In this document: in pieces, positions 51,988 to 60,067 of the stretch
Numbering within the stretch: the stretch's first letter is position 1
Layout of the letters: each line of letters opens with the position of its first letter
Source: Alphaproteobacteria bacterium
Lineage (GTDB): Bacteria > Pseudomonadota > Alphaproteobacteria > Micropepsales > Micropepsaceae
Direction of reading: 5' to 3'
DNA: 64,000 nt
Assembly: GCA_017308375.1 (NCBI GenBank)
Contig: JAFKEW010000050.1
Span: 1-64,000 of the forward strand
Notes under the pieces: model-generated
The model's input: only the letters and a program-made list of their open reading frames with translations
What the model was told of the DNA's origin: nothing
The model's database searches: none
Program-made: the position numbers and the translations under genes

Positions 51988-52001
51988 TTGATCTGACGCA
52001 A
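51988..52001. promoter_or_regulatory. FixK-type box (variant), receiver promoter
   Basis: TTGATCTGACGCAA fits TTG(A/C)-N6-(T/G)CAA. It lies in the short gap between the fixJ stop and the receiver start, centred about 35 bases upstream of that start. Confidence 0.5.
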
Positions 52002-52023
52002 ATTGGCAATCTCTTATAGCCGA

Positions 52024-52635
52024 TTACGTGGGCGCAGATCGTGCCGACAGCACCATCCGTACCAGATCGGCAAGATTGTCGGCGCGCATCTTTTCCATAA
52101 CGTGGGCGCGATGGATATCCACAGTCCGGGGCGAAATCTCGAGAATTCTTGCGATTTCTTTCGTGGTTTTGCCTTCGACCACGAGATCAAGAACTTCCTT
52201 TTCCCGTATGGTGAGAGCCGTGAGCCGTGCTGTGATGTTCCGGTCAACGCCCGTGCGATGCATGTTCCGCAGCCGCATCCCCTTGCGAATGCAATCCAGC
52301 AGAGTTTCTTCCCGGAAGGGTTTTTCCAGGAAATCAATGGCGCCTGCCCGCATGGCGCGCACAGCCAGCGGTACGTCGCCATGGCCGGTGATGATGATGA
52401 CGGGTAACCCAAGGTTACGACGGTGAAGTTCGTCTTGAAGCTGTAACCCATCCATATCCGGCATGCGGATATCGACCACAAGGCACCCGTCCATCCCATG
52501 GATATCCGCTGACAGGAATTTCAGGGCCGACTCGAATGTCTCAACCTTGAAACCTGAAATTTCCAGAAGGATCTGAAGCGAATTGCGGACGTCGGCATCA
52601 TCGTCCACCACATAGACCGTGCCCGCGTTTGTCAT
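52024..52635 (-). CDS. fixJ: FixJ response regulator
   Basis: A 203-residue LuxR-type regulator. Receiver residues are complete: VVDDDADV, phosphoacceptor Asp55 (CLVVDIRMPD), Thr (IIITGHGDVP) and Lys (FLEKPF). The output HTH is ALTIREKEVLDLVVEGKTTK, followed by IARILEISPRTVDIHR, as in FixJ. It would be phosphorylated by FixL and activate the FixK-like gene. The start MTNAGTVYVVDDDAD at 52635 overlaps fixL by 4 bases. Confidence 0.92.
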   Translation of the reverse strand: MTNAGTVYVVDDDADVRNSLQILLEISGFKVETFESALKFLSADIHGMDGCLVVDIRMPDMDGLQLQDELHRRNLGLPVIIITGHGDVPLAVRAMRAGAIDFLEKPFREETLLDCIRKGMRLRNMHRTGVDRNITARLTALTIREKEVLDLVVEGKTTKEIARILEISPRTVDIHRAHVMEKMRADNLADLVRMVLSARSAPT

Positions 52636-53771
52636 GGGGCCGGTTCTGGTGCCGGTACCGGCAGGCGCAGAATGAAGGTCGCGCCTTCTTCGCTGTTTGC
52701 TGCCAGCCATAGCCGCCCGCCATGTGCTTCCGCGATTTTGCGGCAGATGCTCAGCCCCATGCCCATGCCATGAGCCTTGGTGGTGACGAAGGGGTGAAAC
52801 AGGCGGCTTTCGACCTCTGCGGGAATTCCCGTGCCGGTGTCGGCGACGGCGATTTCGACAGCATCGCCATTCTTGTGCGTCGTGATGGTCACTGCGCCGC
52901 GGGGAAGGCCGCTTGTGGCTTCGACGGCATTGCGAATCAAATTGACCAGAATTTGCTGGATCTGAACCTTGTCGATCAACAGGGCCGGCAAACCGGGCTC
53001 CAACCCCAATCGCCGCTTGATGTCACCACCCCGCATGCCGGCGAGACCCAGTTCGACCGCCTCTTCCACGGCCTTGTTGATGTCCTCCGGCGCACGAATG
53101 GACTCCCGTTTTTCAATAAAGTTGCGCAGGCGCCGGATAATAAGACCCGCGCGCTCAGCTTGTTCAGCGATGCGATCGAGTACTTCGGCCAATTTGGCTG
53201 CCGGCTCACCAAGGTGTCCCGTCATATGCCGGGCTGCGCCCGTATAGTTCAGAAGAGCCGTCAACGGCTGGTTCAACTCATGCGCCAATGCTGATGCCAT
53301 CTCACCCATCAGGGTCATTCGCGTCACGTGGAGAAGTTCGCCTTGCAGTTCCCGGATGCGGTTGTCGCGGGCGCGTGTTTCCGACATATCGTTGATGATG
53401 CCAACGAAAATGCGGCTGCCTTTCAGCATCCCTTCGCCGACCGACAGATACATCGGGAACGTCGTACCATCCCTGCGCTGGCCGACGACCTCGCGACCGA
53501 TACCGATAATATGCGGGATTTGTGTTTCCAGATACCGCGCCAGATAGGCATCATGCTGACTGCGGTAGGGTTCCGGCATCAGCATGTTTATGTTGCAGTC
53601 CAATACCTCTTCGGGGGCATATCCAAAGAGCCGTTCACAGGCCGGGCTGAAGACTTGGACAATGCCTTGCTCATTGATGACGACAATACCGTCGATTGCC
53701 GTATTGATCAGGGCGTGGAAAAGCGCGTCCTCATCGGCTGCTTGGGCGATTGTTCTTCCCGCTTCCTGCAT
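52632..53771 (-). CDS. fixL: FixL oxygen-sensing histidine kinase
   Basis: A 379-residue soluble kinase with no membrane segment. The heme PAS domain (residues 20-130) has HDAYLARYLETQIPHIIGIG then R: His73, Arg79, His87 and Arg93 keep the spacing of heme ligand His200 and Arg206, His214, Arg220 in Bradyrhizobium FixL. So heme binding and oxygen sensing are strongly expected. The kinase His is 164 (ASALAHELNQPL) and the ATP site has NLIRNAVEA, DTGTGIP and GMGLSI. It is the first gene of fixL-fixJ. An inverted repeat TTGTC-N11-GACAA lies just upstream (53798-53818). Confidence 0.93.
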   Translation of the reverse strand: MQEAGRTIAQAADEDALFHALINTAIDGIVVINEQGIVQVFSPACERLFGYAPEEVLDCNINMLMPEPYRSQHDAYLARYLETQIPHIIGIGREVVGQRRDGTTFPMYLSVGEGMLKGSRIFVGIINDMSETRARDNRIRELQGELLHVTRMTLMGEMASALAHELNQPLTALLNYTGAARHMTGHLGEPAAKLAEVLDRIAEQAERAGLIIRRLRNFIEKRESIRAPEDINKAVEEAVELGLAGMRGGDIKRRLGLEPGLPALLIDKVQIQQILVNLIRNAVEATSGLPRGAVTITTHKNGDAVEIAVADTGTGIPAEVESRLFHPFVTTKAHGMGMGLSICRKIAEAHGGRLWLAANSEEGATFILRLPVPAPEPAP

Positions 53772-53982
53772 CGTCAGATATCGCGTGGAGGGCGAAATTG
53801 TCTAACATTTTTCGACAATGGTTTCTAGAAGTGGGGCAGGCGGACTCGAGCAGACTGGGACACGCGATATACGGCCTCTGCAGAGGTCTACATGCGCAGA
53901 GGGTGATTACCCAGACTTTTTACCTGGAGAACGATCGAGGCGCGGCGGGCTGTCGTGACTCGGTGGGTTTTGCGGCACACTT

Positions 53983-54141
53983 TTAGGCATTCAATCTGTC
54001 GAGAGGCTCGGAAGTCATTTTGACAATAAGTTTGCCCTCATTGCTGCCGTCAAACAATTTGGCAAAGGCCGCCGGTGCAATCTCGATGCCAGTTTCCATA
54101 TGCTCCCGAACTTTCAGGTGACCTTCGGAGAGAGCCGGCCG
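53983..54141 (-). pseudogene. Remnant of an NADP-dependent oxidoreductase
   Basis: The minus strand still reads LSEGHLKVREHMETGIEIAP then AAFAKLFDGSNEGKLIVKM, which is the C-terminal end of YncB/CurA-like zinc-free medium-chain oxidoreductases. The rest of the gene is missing: the reading frame runs into the nitric oxide reductase gene. So it is a truncated remnant directly beside norZ. I see nothing else in 53772-53982. Confidence 0.65.
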
Positions 54142-54157
54142 CGCAGGCGAGGATGCC

Positions 54158-56422
54158 TTATCGCGCAGCGGTGGGTTTTCTCCAGAGCGAGAGATAGCCC
54201 CAGCCCATGGCCAGTGCGAGAGGCAAGGCACCCGCAAACATGAACACGAGGTCGCCCGGCATGCGCAGCCATTCAAGCGTGCGGGCCAAGGGAGTGGCGG
54301 TATAGGTCAACCCGCGCGCATGCCAATAGCCGTGTTCGACCACATCGAGGACCTGCAGAACCCCACCTGGAAACAGACTCAGAAAGACCATCATGGCAAG
54401 GCCGATATTCAGGCCCCAGAAGGCTACCCGCACCAGTCCGGCAAGCTTTTGCCAAACCTCTTCGCGCACAACTTCGCGTAGGACGAACACCATCAAACCA
54501 GCACCTAGCATACCGAACACGCCCATCATGGCGGCATGGCCATGATTTGGCGTGAGGATGGTGCCGACTTCGTAATAGCTGACGATCGGTGTGTTGATCA
54601 GGAAGCCGAACACACCGGCGCCCAGGAAATTCCAAAAGCCTACCGCCATCAGGAAATAGAATGTCCAGCGATGTCGGTTGACGACGTTGTCGCTACCGCG
54701 CGTGACCCTTACGAAATCCCACGCATCAAGCGTGATTAAGGTCAACGGCACGACTTCCAAGGCGGAAAACGTGGCGGAAAGTGCCATGTTCATTTCAGTC
54801 TGCCCGGTCCAGTACCAATGATGGCCAGTGCCGATCAGCCCGCCGCCAAAATAAAGAATAGCATCGAGATAGATGGTCCGCAGCGCCGTAATCCGCCGCA
54901 CCAGACCCATACGATAGAAAATAACGGCGACGATGACAGTGACAAAGAACTCGAAGAAGCCTTCGACCCAGAGATGAATGATCCAGAAGCGCCAAGCATC
55001 GACGATCGTGTAATTGGTCTGTGAGCCGTAGAAGAGTGCCGGCAGATAAAACAATGGAATGGCGAAAGCCGCGATGAGGAAGAAGTTCGCGAAGCCGCGA
55101 CGTTCCGGATCGCGCCGTGCGGGGGCGATCGCGCGCCACACCAAGAAGAACCAGAACAACAGTCCGATAGCGAGCAGGATTTGCCAGAAGCGCCCAAGCT
55201 CCAGATATTCCCATCCCTGATCGCCGAACCAGAACCAGGTCTTCGGCAACCATTGCAGAATGCCAGCCCATTCGCCGAACATGCTGCCGATAATGACAAT
55301 GGCGACGGCGCTGAACAGCAAATGAATACCTAGTCGCTGACGCGGCGGGCTTGCACGGCCTAGTAATTCGGCCACAAACAATGCGCCCGCGACGTAAGAT
55401 GTAGCGATCCAGAAAATCGCAGATTGCAAATGCCAGGTTCGCAACAGATTGCTGGGGAACCAGGCCGCCAAATCTAACCCATAGAACGTGCCCGGATCGG
55501 CCCGGTAATGCGCGATGCCCGCACCAAAGAAGGTCTGCCCCAGAAGCAGAATTGATGCGACCGCCATGTATTTGAGCGTCGCCTTTTGGGAGGGGCTCAG
55601 AACCCATGGTTCGGCCGGCGTTGGCGCGCCATGCCAGCCAAGATAATCGAACTTGCCGAAGGCCAGCAAAACGATGGCGATGCCACCCAGCAGGAAAACG
55701 AAACTGATGGCCGTCCACAAAAGTGCGGCGCCCGTGGGATGATTGCCAGCGAGCGGGTCATAGGGAAAATTGTTCGTATAGGAATGCGCCGTTCCCGGCC
55801 TTTGGGCAACAGAGCCCCAGGCCGCCCAGGTGAAGAAGGCGGTAAGATCGTGCAGCTCTTTCGGATCGGTAATGAGGTTAGCCGCTAAGCCGCCATTGAG
55901 CGCCGGATTCTGGAAGTAGGTTTTCCAGCGGTCCACCTCGTTTGCGAATGTCTGCGCGCCCGCCGGCAGAAGCGTCAACGTACCCGTACCGGAATCGTAA
56001 CGATTGGTTTTCAACAGGCTTGCAACTTCGCCATCAACAGCGGCACGTTGTTCGCCCGAAAGCGTCCCATAGTCTTTTGCAAAACGGGCCCGCGCGCGGG
56101 CCTGCGCCAGGTCGAGTGCCCAATGATGCAGCACGGCCGCGCCGAAATCAGGCCCCAGGTAGCCGCCGTGGCCCCAGATGGTGCCATTGTCCATCAAGCC
56201 ATATTTGAGAAACACCTCCTGCCCGGCACGAATGTCGTCGCCGGTGAAAACGACGTGACCCGCTGTATCAACTGCGCGTTCAGGTATGGGAGGCGCATTT
56301 TGGTAGGCCTTGAAGGTCAGAAGAAGCAAAACGCCCAGGCCGAAAACAAACACGACAAGGACGGCACGAGCCCACCACGGGGAGAGTTGCTCAATCGGCT
56401 CGGGTGATTCTACGGTTGTCAT
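54158..56422 (-). CDS. norZ: Quinol-dependent nitric oxide reductase (qNor)
   Basis: A 754-residue membrane protein with the single-chain qNor layout: an N-terminal extension replacing NorC (residues 20-220, with GQEVFLKYGLMDNGTIWGHG), then a heme-copper oxidase core of about 12 segments. Heme and iron ligand His residues occur in LRTWHLQSAIFWIATSY, IHLWVEGFFEFF, GTGHHWYWTGQTEM and TPNHGHAAMMGVF. It reduces NO to N2O with electrons from quinol, as detoxification or respiration. The start at 56422 has GGGGGCGT before it. No obvious NO-regulator box is seen upstream. Confidence 0.93.
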   Translation of the reverse strand: MTTVESPEPIEQLSPWWARAVLVVFVFGLGVLLLLTFKAYQNAPPIPERAVDTAGHVVFTGDDIRAGQEVFLKYGLMDNGTIWGHGGYLGPDFGAAVLHHWALDLAQARARARFAKDYGTLSGEQRAAVDGEVASLLKTNRYDSGTGTLTLLPAGAQTFANEVDRWKTYFQNPALNGGLAANLITDPKELHDLTAFFTWAAWGSVAQRPGTAHSYTNNFPYDPLAGNHPTGAALLWTAISFVFLLGGIAIVLLAFGKFDYLGWHGAPTPAEPWVLSPSQKATLKYMAVASILLLGQTFFGAGIAHYRADPGTFYGLDLAAWFPSNLLRTWHLQSAIFWIATSYVAGALFVAELLGRASPPRQRLGIHLLFSAVAIVIIGSMFGEWAGILQWLPKTWFWFGDQGWEYLELGRFWQILLAIGLLFWFFLVWRAIAPARRDPERRGFANFFLIAAFAIPLFYLPALFYGSQTNYTIVDAWRFWIIHLWVEGFFEFFVTVIVAVIFYRMGLVRRITALRTIYLDAILYFGGGLIGTGHHWYWTGQTEMNMALSATFSALEVVPLTLITLDAWDFVRVTRGSDNVVNRHRWTFYFLMAVGFWNFLGAGVFGFLINTPIVSYYEVGTILTPNHGHAAMMGVFGMLGAGLMVFVLREVVREEVWQKLAGLVRVAFWGLNIGLAMMVFLSLFPGGVLQVLDVVEHGYWHARGLTYTATPLARTLEWLRMPGDLVFMFAGALPLALAMGWGYLSLWRKPTAAR

Positions 56423-56599
56423 ACGCCCCCGCTGCTTAAAAAGTCATCGCGGCACGATTTTCTGCACCGGCCAAAGAAAACGACTCGCTATGCAGCTAGG
56501 ATACCATCCTGAGTGCATACCTGCTATTGTGAAATCAAGCGATATTATGGCGCAAACGCTACTGGACGCGGTGACGGCCTAGCCCCAAATCGAGAGCAT

Positions 56600-57034
56600 G
56601 AATGGGACCCGGCAACAAGCATGTGCCGCTCTTCGTCGTGGCCGATATTGAAGAGAATTTGCGACGCAAGGCAGCTGGCAGAAAGAAAATCTCTCTGTCG
56701 TCGATCGCGATCGGGATGGTGCGCCGGACCGATCCGCTATTCGAGATCGAGCGCTCCGCGTGTGTCCCTCCAACAATGCCGCTGAAAGAGGCTTGCGCGG
56801 TATCGCTCTTGGCGGGAAAGCATGGCTGCTCTGGGGCTCTGATCGCAGAGGACGGCGTGCCGCGGCCATGTACAGCCTGATCGTGACAGCCAAAATGAAT
56901 GGCGTCGATGCGCAACCGCGGCTGGCCGGCGTCCTCGCACGCATCGCCGCTAATCCGGCCCATCGGCTGGACGAATTACTCCCGCGGAATTGCGCCGGCA
57001 TCGGTGAACTCCTCTCTTGCGGCACGGCGTCATG
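56600..57034 (+). pseudogene. IS66-family transposase remnant, internally deleted
   Basis: One frame reads HVPLFVVADIEENLRRKAAG then EIERSA, and a second reads SNNAAERGLRGIALGGKAWL then AMYSLIVTAKMNGVD. Both are from IS66-family TnpC transposases, which have a long stretch between these parts. So the middle is lost and the frame has changed. The C-terminus ends at 57034. It is not functional. Confidence 0.75.
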
Positions 57035-57609
57035 AACTCCGTGCGCCAATCGCCAACGCCTTCAGCGGACAGCCGGGAAGCTTGCGATGCTCCCGCGGGC
57101 TCAAATCGGTACTCTTCCACGCCTCATGATGCGCGCGCCAGAACGGCCCCGTAAATCGTATCCGGCGTAGGGGATTTCCCTGCATGCGTGAGAAAATTCC
57201 CTGTTATGGGGGTAGAAATTCCCCGTTCCGGACATCCAGACTCCCAGTTATTTTTGCACATATGCGATCAATTGACTATCACAAAGTGCTTATTTTATCG
57301 CGTTCCCGTATATGCCCTGGTCTCGGTAATCAGATTCGAAAGTATAAAAAATCCCCTGTACTTTCCCTGTTCCCGCCCAAAATCAGCCTAGAGACCGGTT
57401 CGCTCAAGACTACAAACACCGCCATTTCACCGCGAATTGTTCTCCATGGCGCGTATTGCCGCCGATCACCGCATCGCCACCATATGACGTGGAGGACCGC
57501 CGATCCTGCGCTACAACCTCGCTGTAGACGCTCGCGCCGGCCGCAAGCGCGTCCGCTTTAATCACTCGCCCCCGGCTTCAGGAGCCAGTGCCATTGCCGA
57601 AAAGAGGGA
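57035..57609. other. Non-coding gap with repeated CCCTG-type strings
   Basis: About 575 bases without a supported gene. Between 57169 and 57380 strings such as GATTTCCCTG, AATTCCCTG, AATTCCCCG, AATCCCCTG and TTTCCCTG recur, which suggests the end of a mobile element or a degraded dispersed repeat. Short open frames here are not convincing. Confidence 0.4.
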
Positions 57610-58041
57610 TCAGTTTCCCTCTGGCAGCATTTGGGGATTCCAGACAATTTCCCAGAGATGTCCGTCAGGATCACGAAAATACCCGGCGTAACCGCCGTAG
57701 AACGTATCCTGCGGGGCCTTGATGATCTCGGCGCCGGCACGTTGTGCCATATCCATTGTTTCGTCCACGTCCTGCCGGCGCAGAACGTTGTGTCCGATCG
57801 TTACCGCAGTCGAAGAGACTGGGTGTTTGGGCAGGCCGGTGTCGTATGAAATATCGTCTTGCGCCCAAATGGCGAGCTTCAGCCCACCCGAGAGATCGAA
57901 AAAGGCGACTGCGCCATGCTCGAACTCACGACCGACAATGCCCTTAGTGACGAGGCCAAGACCGTCCCGATAGAAGGAAAGCGACCGTTCAAGATCGGCC
58001 ACGCCAAGTGTGATGACGGAAATTCTGGGTTTCATGTCCAT
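57610..58041 (-). CDS. VOC (glyoxalase-like) family protein
   Basis: A 143-residue protein of two beta-alpha-beta-beta-beta units: MKPRISVITLGVADLERSLS at the start and FRDPDGHLWEIVWNPQM at the end, where His and Glu could bind metal. Similar to lactoylglutathione lyase-like proteins, but the substrate is unknown. The start at 58041 (MDMKPR) is chosen for its AAAGG. It begins the cluster on the right side. Confidence 0.85.
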   Translation of the reverse strand: MDMKPRISVITLGVADLERSLSFYRDGLGLVTKGIVGREFEHGAVAFFDLSGGLKLAIWAQDDISYDTGLPKHPVSSTAVTIGHNVLRRQDVDETMDMAQRAGAEIIKAPQDTFYGGYAGYFRDPDGHLWEIVWNPQMLPEGN

Positions 58042-58444
58042 GCCCTTTCTATCGGCGCCTGCATCATGCATGCGCCTTGACAGTCTTGGGCCGCTGATAA
58101 CCTGGCGGAAGGACCCGGCGGGCGGGGGCCGGGCCAACCTTCCCGAGCCTAACCTGTTTCAGACACGTGGAGGAGTACCAGTCCGCAAATTGAGCGTCAA
58201 TTTCTCCTTCTTTCGAAAATTGACACCGTGAGACATGGCCGGAAATAGCCGCAGGCAACCAGTTGTAGCCATTCGCTTCCGCCTCAATTTTGGAGGGCTA
58301 CCGCGTAGGCGTAGGTCTCCGTTTTGCCGGCTTCGGCCCGCCAATTCATCATCTACCAATTCATCGCTGCGGCCGCGGAGGAGGATACTCCCTTCGTAAC
58401 GGCGGTAAGAACTGTGCGGTCCGTGCACTCGCAGTGATGGGCGC
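58042..58444. other. Non-coding gap
   Basis: About 400 bases. Open frames on both strands are short and lack motifs or ribosome binding sites. I see no tRNA or repeat. Confidence 0.4.
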
Positions 58445-58702
58445 TCAGCCGCCTTTTGGTGGCGTGACCCTATCCATTTCCTCGATAGCCAGCGCAGAAT
58501 GGGCATAGGCGCCGCCGGCGCGCATTTCGGCCGCCACCCAGATGGCCTCCATCAGCTCTTCGCGTGTGGCTCCGCTGCGTAACGCGGCTTTGGTGTGGCC
58601 TTTGATGCAGTAAGGGCATTGCGTGACGTGTGCTACGGCAACCGCAATTAGCTGTTTGGTTTTCCCCGGCAGGGCACCGTCATCCTTTCCCATCATTTGC
58701 AT
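58445..58702 (-). CDS. Carboxymuconolactone decarboxylase / AhpD-like protein
   Basis: An 85-residue protein with the AhpD-type redox motif CPYCIKGHTKAA and the helix KTKQLIAVAVAHVTQ. Members act as alkylhydroperoxidase partners or decarboxylases. It is short by about 30 residues at the N-terminus compared with the family; the frame upstream stays open to a TAA but has no good start, so it may be a trimmed or GTG-started version. Read away from the phosphotransferase cluster. Confidence 0.8.
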   Translation of the reverse strand: MQMMGKDDGALPGKTKQLIAVAVAHVTQCPYCIKGHTKAALRSGATREELMEAIWVAAEMRAGGAYAHSALAIEEMDRVTPPKGG

Positions 58703-58867
58703 GGCACCCGGTCCGCTTTCGCTCCTGCGTAAGGGGTTGCTGACGCCGGCACCTGCAGCTTCTTACATAGTCATGCTGATTTGATATTGCCAATTTTGCC
58801 ATCGGACACTCAAATCCGTTGTTCGACGCAACACGCGTTGCCGCTTTGAGGCATGGGAGTGGTCGCT

Positions 58868-59929
58868 ATGGCAGATGCGCAATCGGTGGAAGATATTGTT
58901 CCGTTGGGGCGTCTTGCCGATTGGATGGATGCTCAGGGCCTCGGCACTGGCCCCGTCCGCAATCCGCAGCTTCTGGCCGGGGGGACGCAAAACATCCTGC
59001 TGCGTTTCCAGCGCGCAGAGAAAAGCGGTGCCCGTGAATACGTCTTGCGCCGCCCGCCGCGTTTTCTACGCAAGAACAGCAATGACACCATGCGGCGTGA
59101 GGCGCGCGTGCTGAAGGCGCTTGCCGGAAGTGATGTTCCCCACCCCGGCCTGATCGCGGCCTGTGAATCGGAAGATGTTCTGGGTGTTGCCTTTTATCTG
59201 ATGGAGCCGATCAACGGTTTCAATGCCACGGTCGGCTTGCCGCCGCTTCATGCCGGGGCGCCTGAAATACGCCGCCAGATGGGCTTTGCGCTGATGGACG
59301 GGATTGCCGCGCTCAGCCGGATCGATCCTTTTGCGGCCGGGTTGGAGGGGTTTGGCAAGCTGGACAATTATCTGGAGCGTCAGGCGTCACGATGGTTGTC
59401 GCAGCTTGAGAGCTATAAGGAGCTTCCGGGCTGGCCGGGTTTCAAAGGGCTTCCGGCCGTGGCGCCGATTGTGCAGTGGCTGGAGGCGAACCGGCCCTCT
59501 TCCTTCCAGCCCGGCATCATTCATGGCGACTATCACCTCGCCAATGTCCTCTACAGCCCGGATTCGGCGGTGCTTGCCGCGATTGTGGATTGGGAATTGT
59601 GCACGCTGGGTGATCCGTTGCTGGATCTGGCCTGGGTTTTGGCCGGCTGGCCGGATGAAACCGAAATTGCCGCGGGCGAGACCAGCGTGAAACCGTGGGC
59701 GGGGTTTCCCACCGCTGATGAGCTTGTGCATCATTATTCGGTGCGGACGGGCCGGGATATGTTGGCGCTGGACTGGTACAAGGTTCTGGCCTGTTTCAAG
59801 CTGGGCGCCATTCTGGAAGGCAGCCACGCGCGCGCATTTTCCGGCAAAACACCCAAGGATATCGGTGACCGCCTGCACGCCACCACTGTGCGCCTGTTCA
59901 CCCGCGCCCATCGGCTGATCGGGCTTTAG
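58868..59929 (+). CDS. APH-like phosphotransferase family protein
   Basis: A 353-residue kinase-like protein: GGTQNILLRFQRA near residue 38, the catalytic IIHGDYHLANVLYSPD and the metal site IVDWELCTLGDPLLDLAW. Family members of this type usually lie beside acyl-CoA dehydrogenases or dioxygenases and their substrate is unknown. The start at 58868 is chosen because GGGAG lies 8 bases before; another ATG is 15 bases upstream. It is followed after about 140 bases by the dioxygenase-like gene. Confidence 0.85.
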   Translation: MADAQSVEDIVPLGRLADWMDAQGLGTGPVRNPQLLAGGTQNILLRFQRAEKSGAREYVLRRPPRFLRKNSNDTMRREARVLKALAGSDVPHPGLIAACESEDVLGVAFYLMEPINGFNATVGLPPLHAGAPEIRRQMGFALMDGIAALSRIDPFAAGLEGFGKLDNYLERQASRWLSQLESYKELPGWPGFKGLPAVAPIVQWLEANRPSSFQPGIIHGDYHLANVLYSPDSAVLAAIVDWELCTLGDPLLDLAWVLAGWPDETEIAAGETSVKPWAGFPTADELVHHYSVRTGRDMLALDWYKVLACFKLGAILEGSHARAFSGKTPKDIGDRLHATTVRLFTRAHRLIGL

Positions 59930-60067
59930 CATCCGCGCCCGCACTTGGCTCTTGACCGGGCGGGGTGGAGTCCCTGAAAATTAGAACGCGTTCCGTTTCT
60001 GCCGGGCGCCCGTTCGGGCTGTCACGGCAAAAGCCACAACAATATGCGGGCGCGAGGGAGAGAGCCG

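Noticed and set aside
56423-56599. Possible FNR-type box before nitric oxide reductase (TTGATTTCACAA)
   Set aside because: The half-sites are not at the right distance or sequence; no known NO-responsive site is clear.
58159-58506. Minus-strand frame of 115 codons between the VOC and AhpD-like genes
   Set aside because: It overlaps the AhpD-like gene and has no motif.
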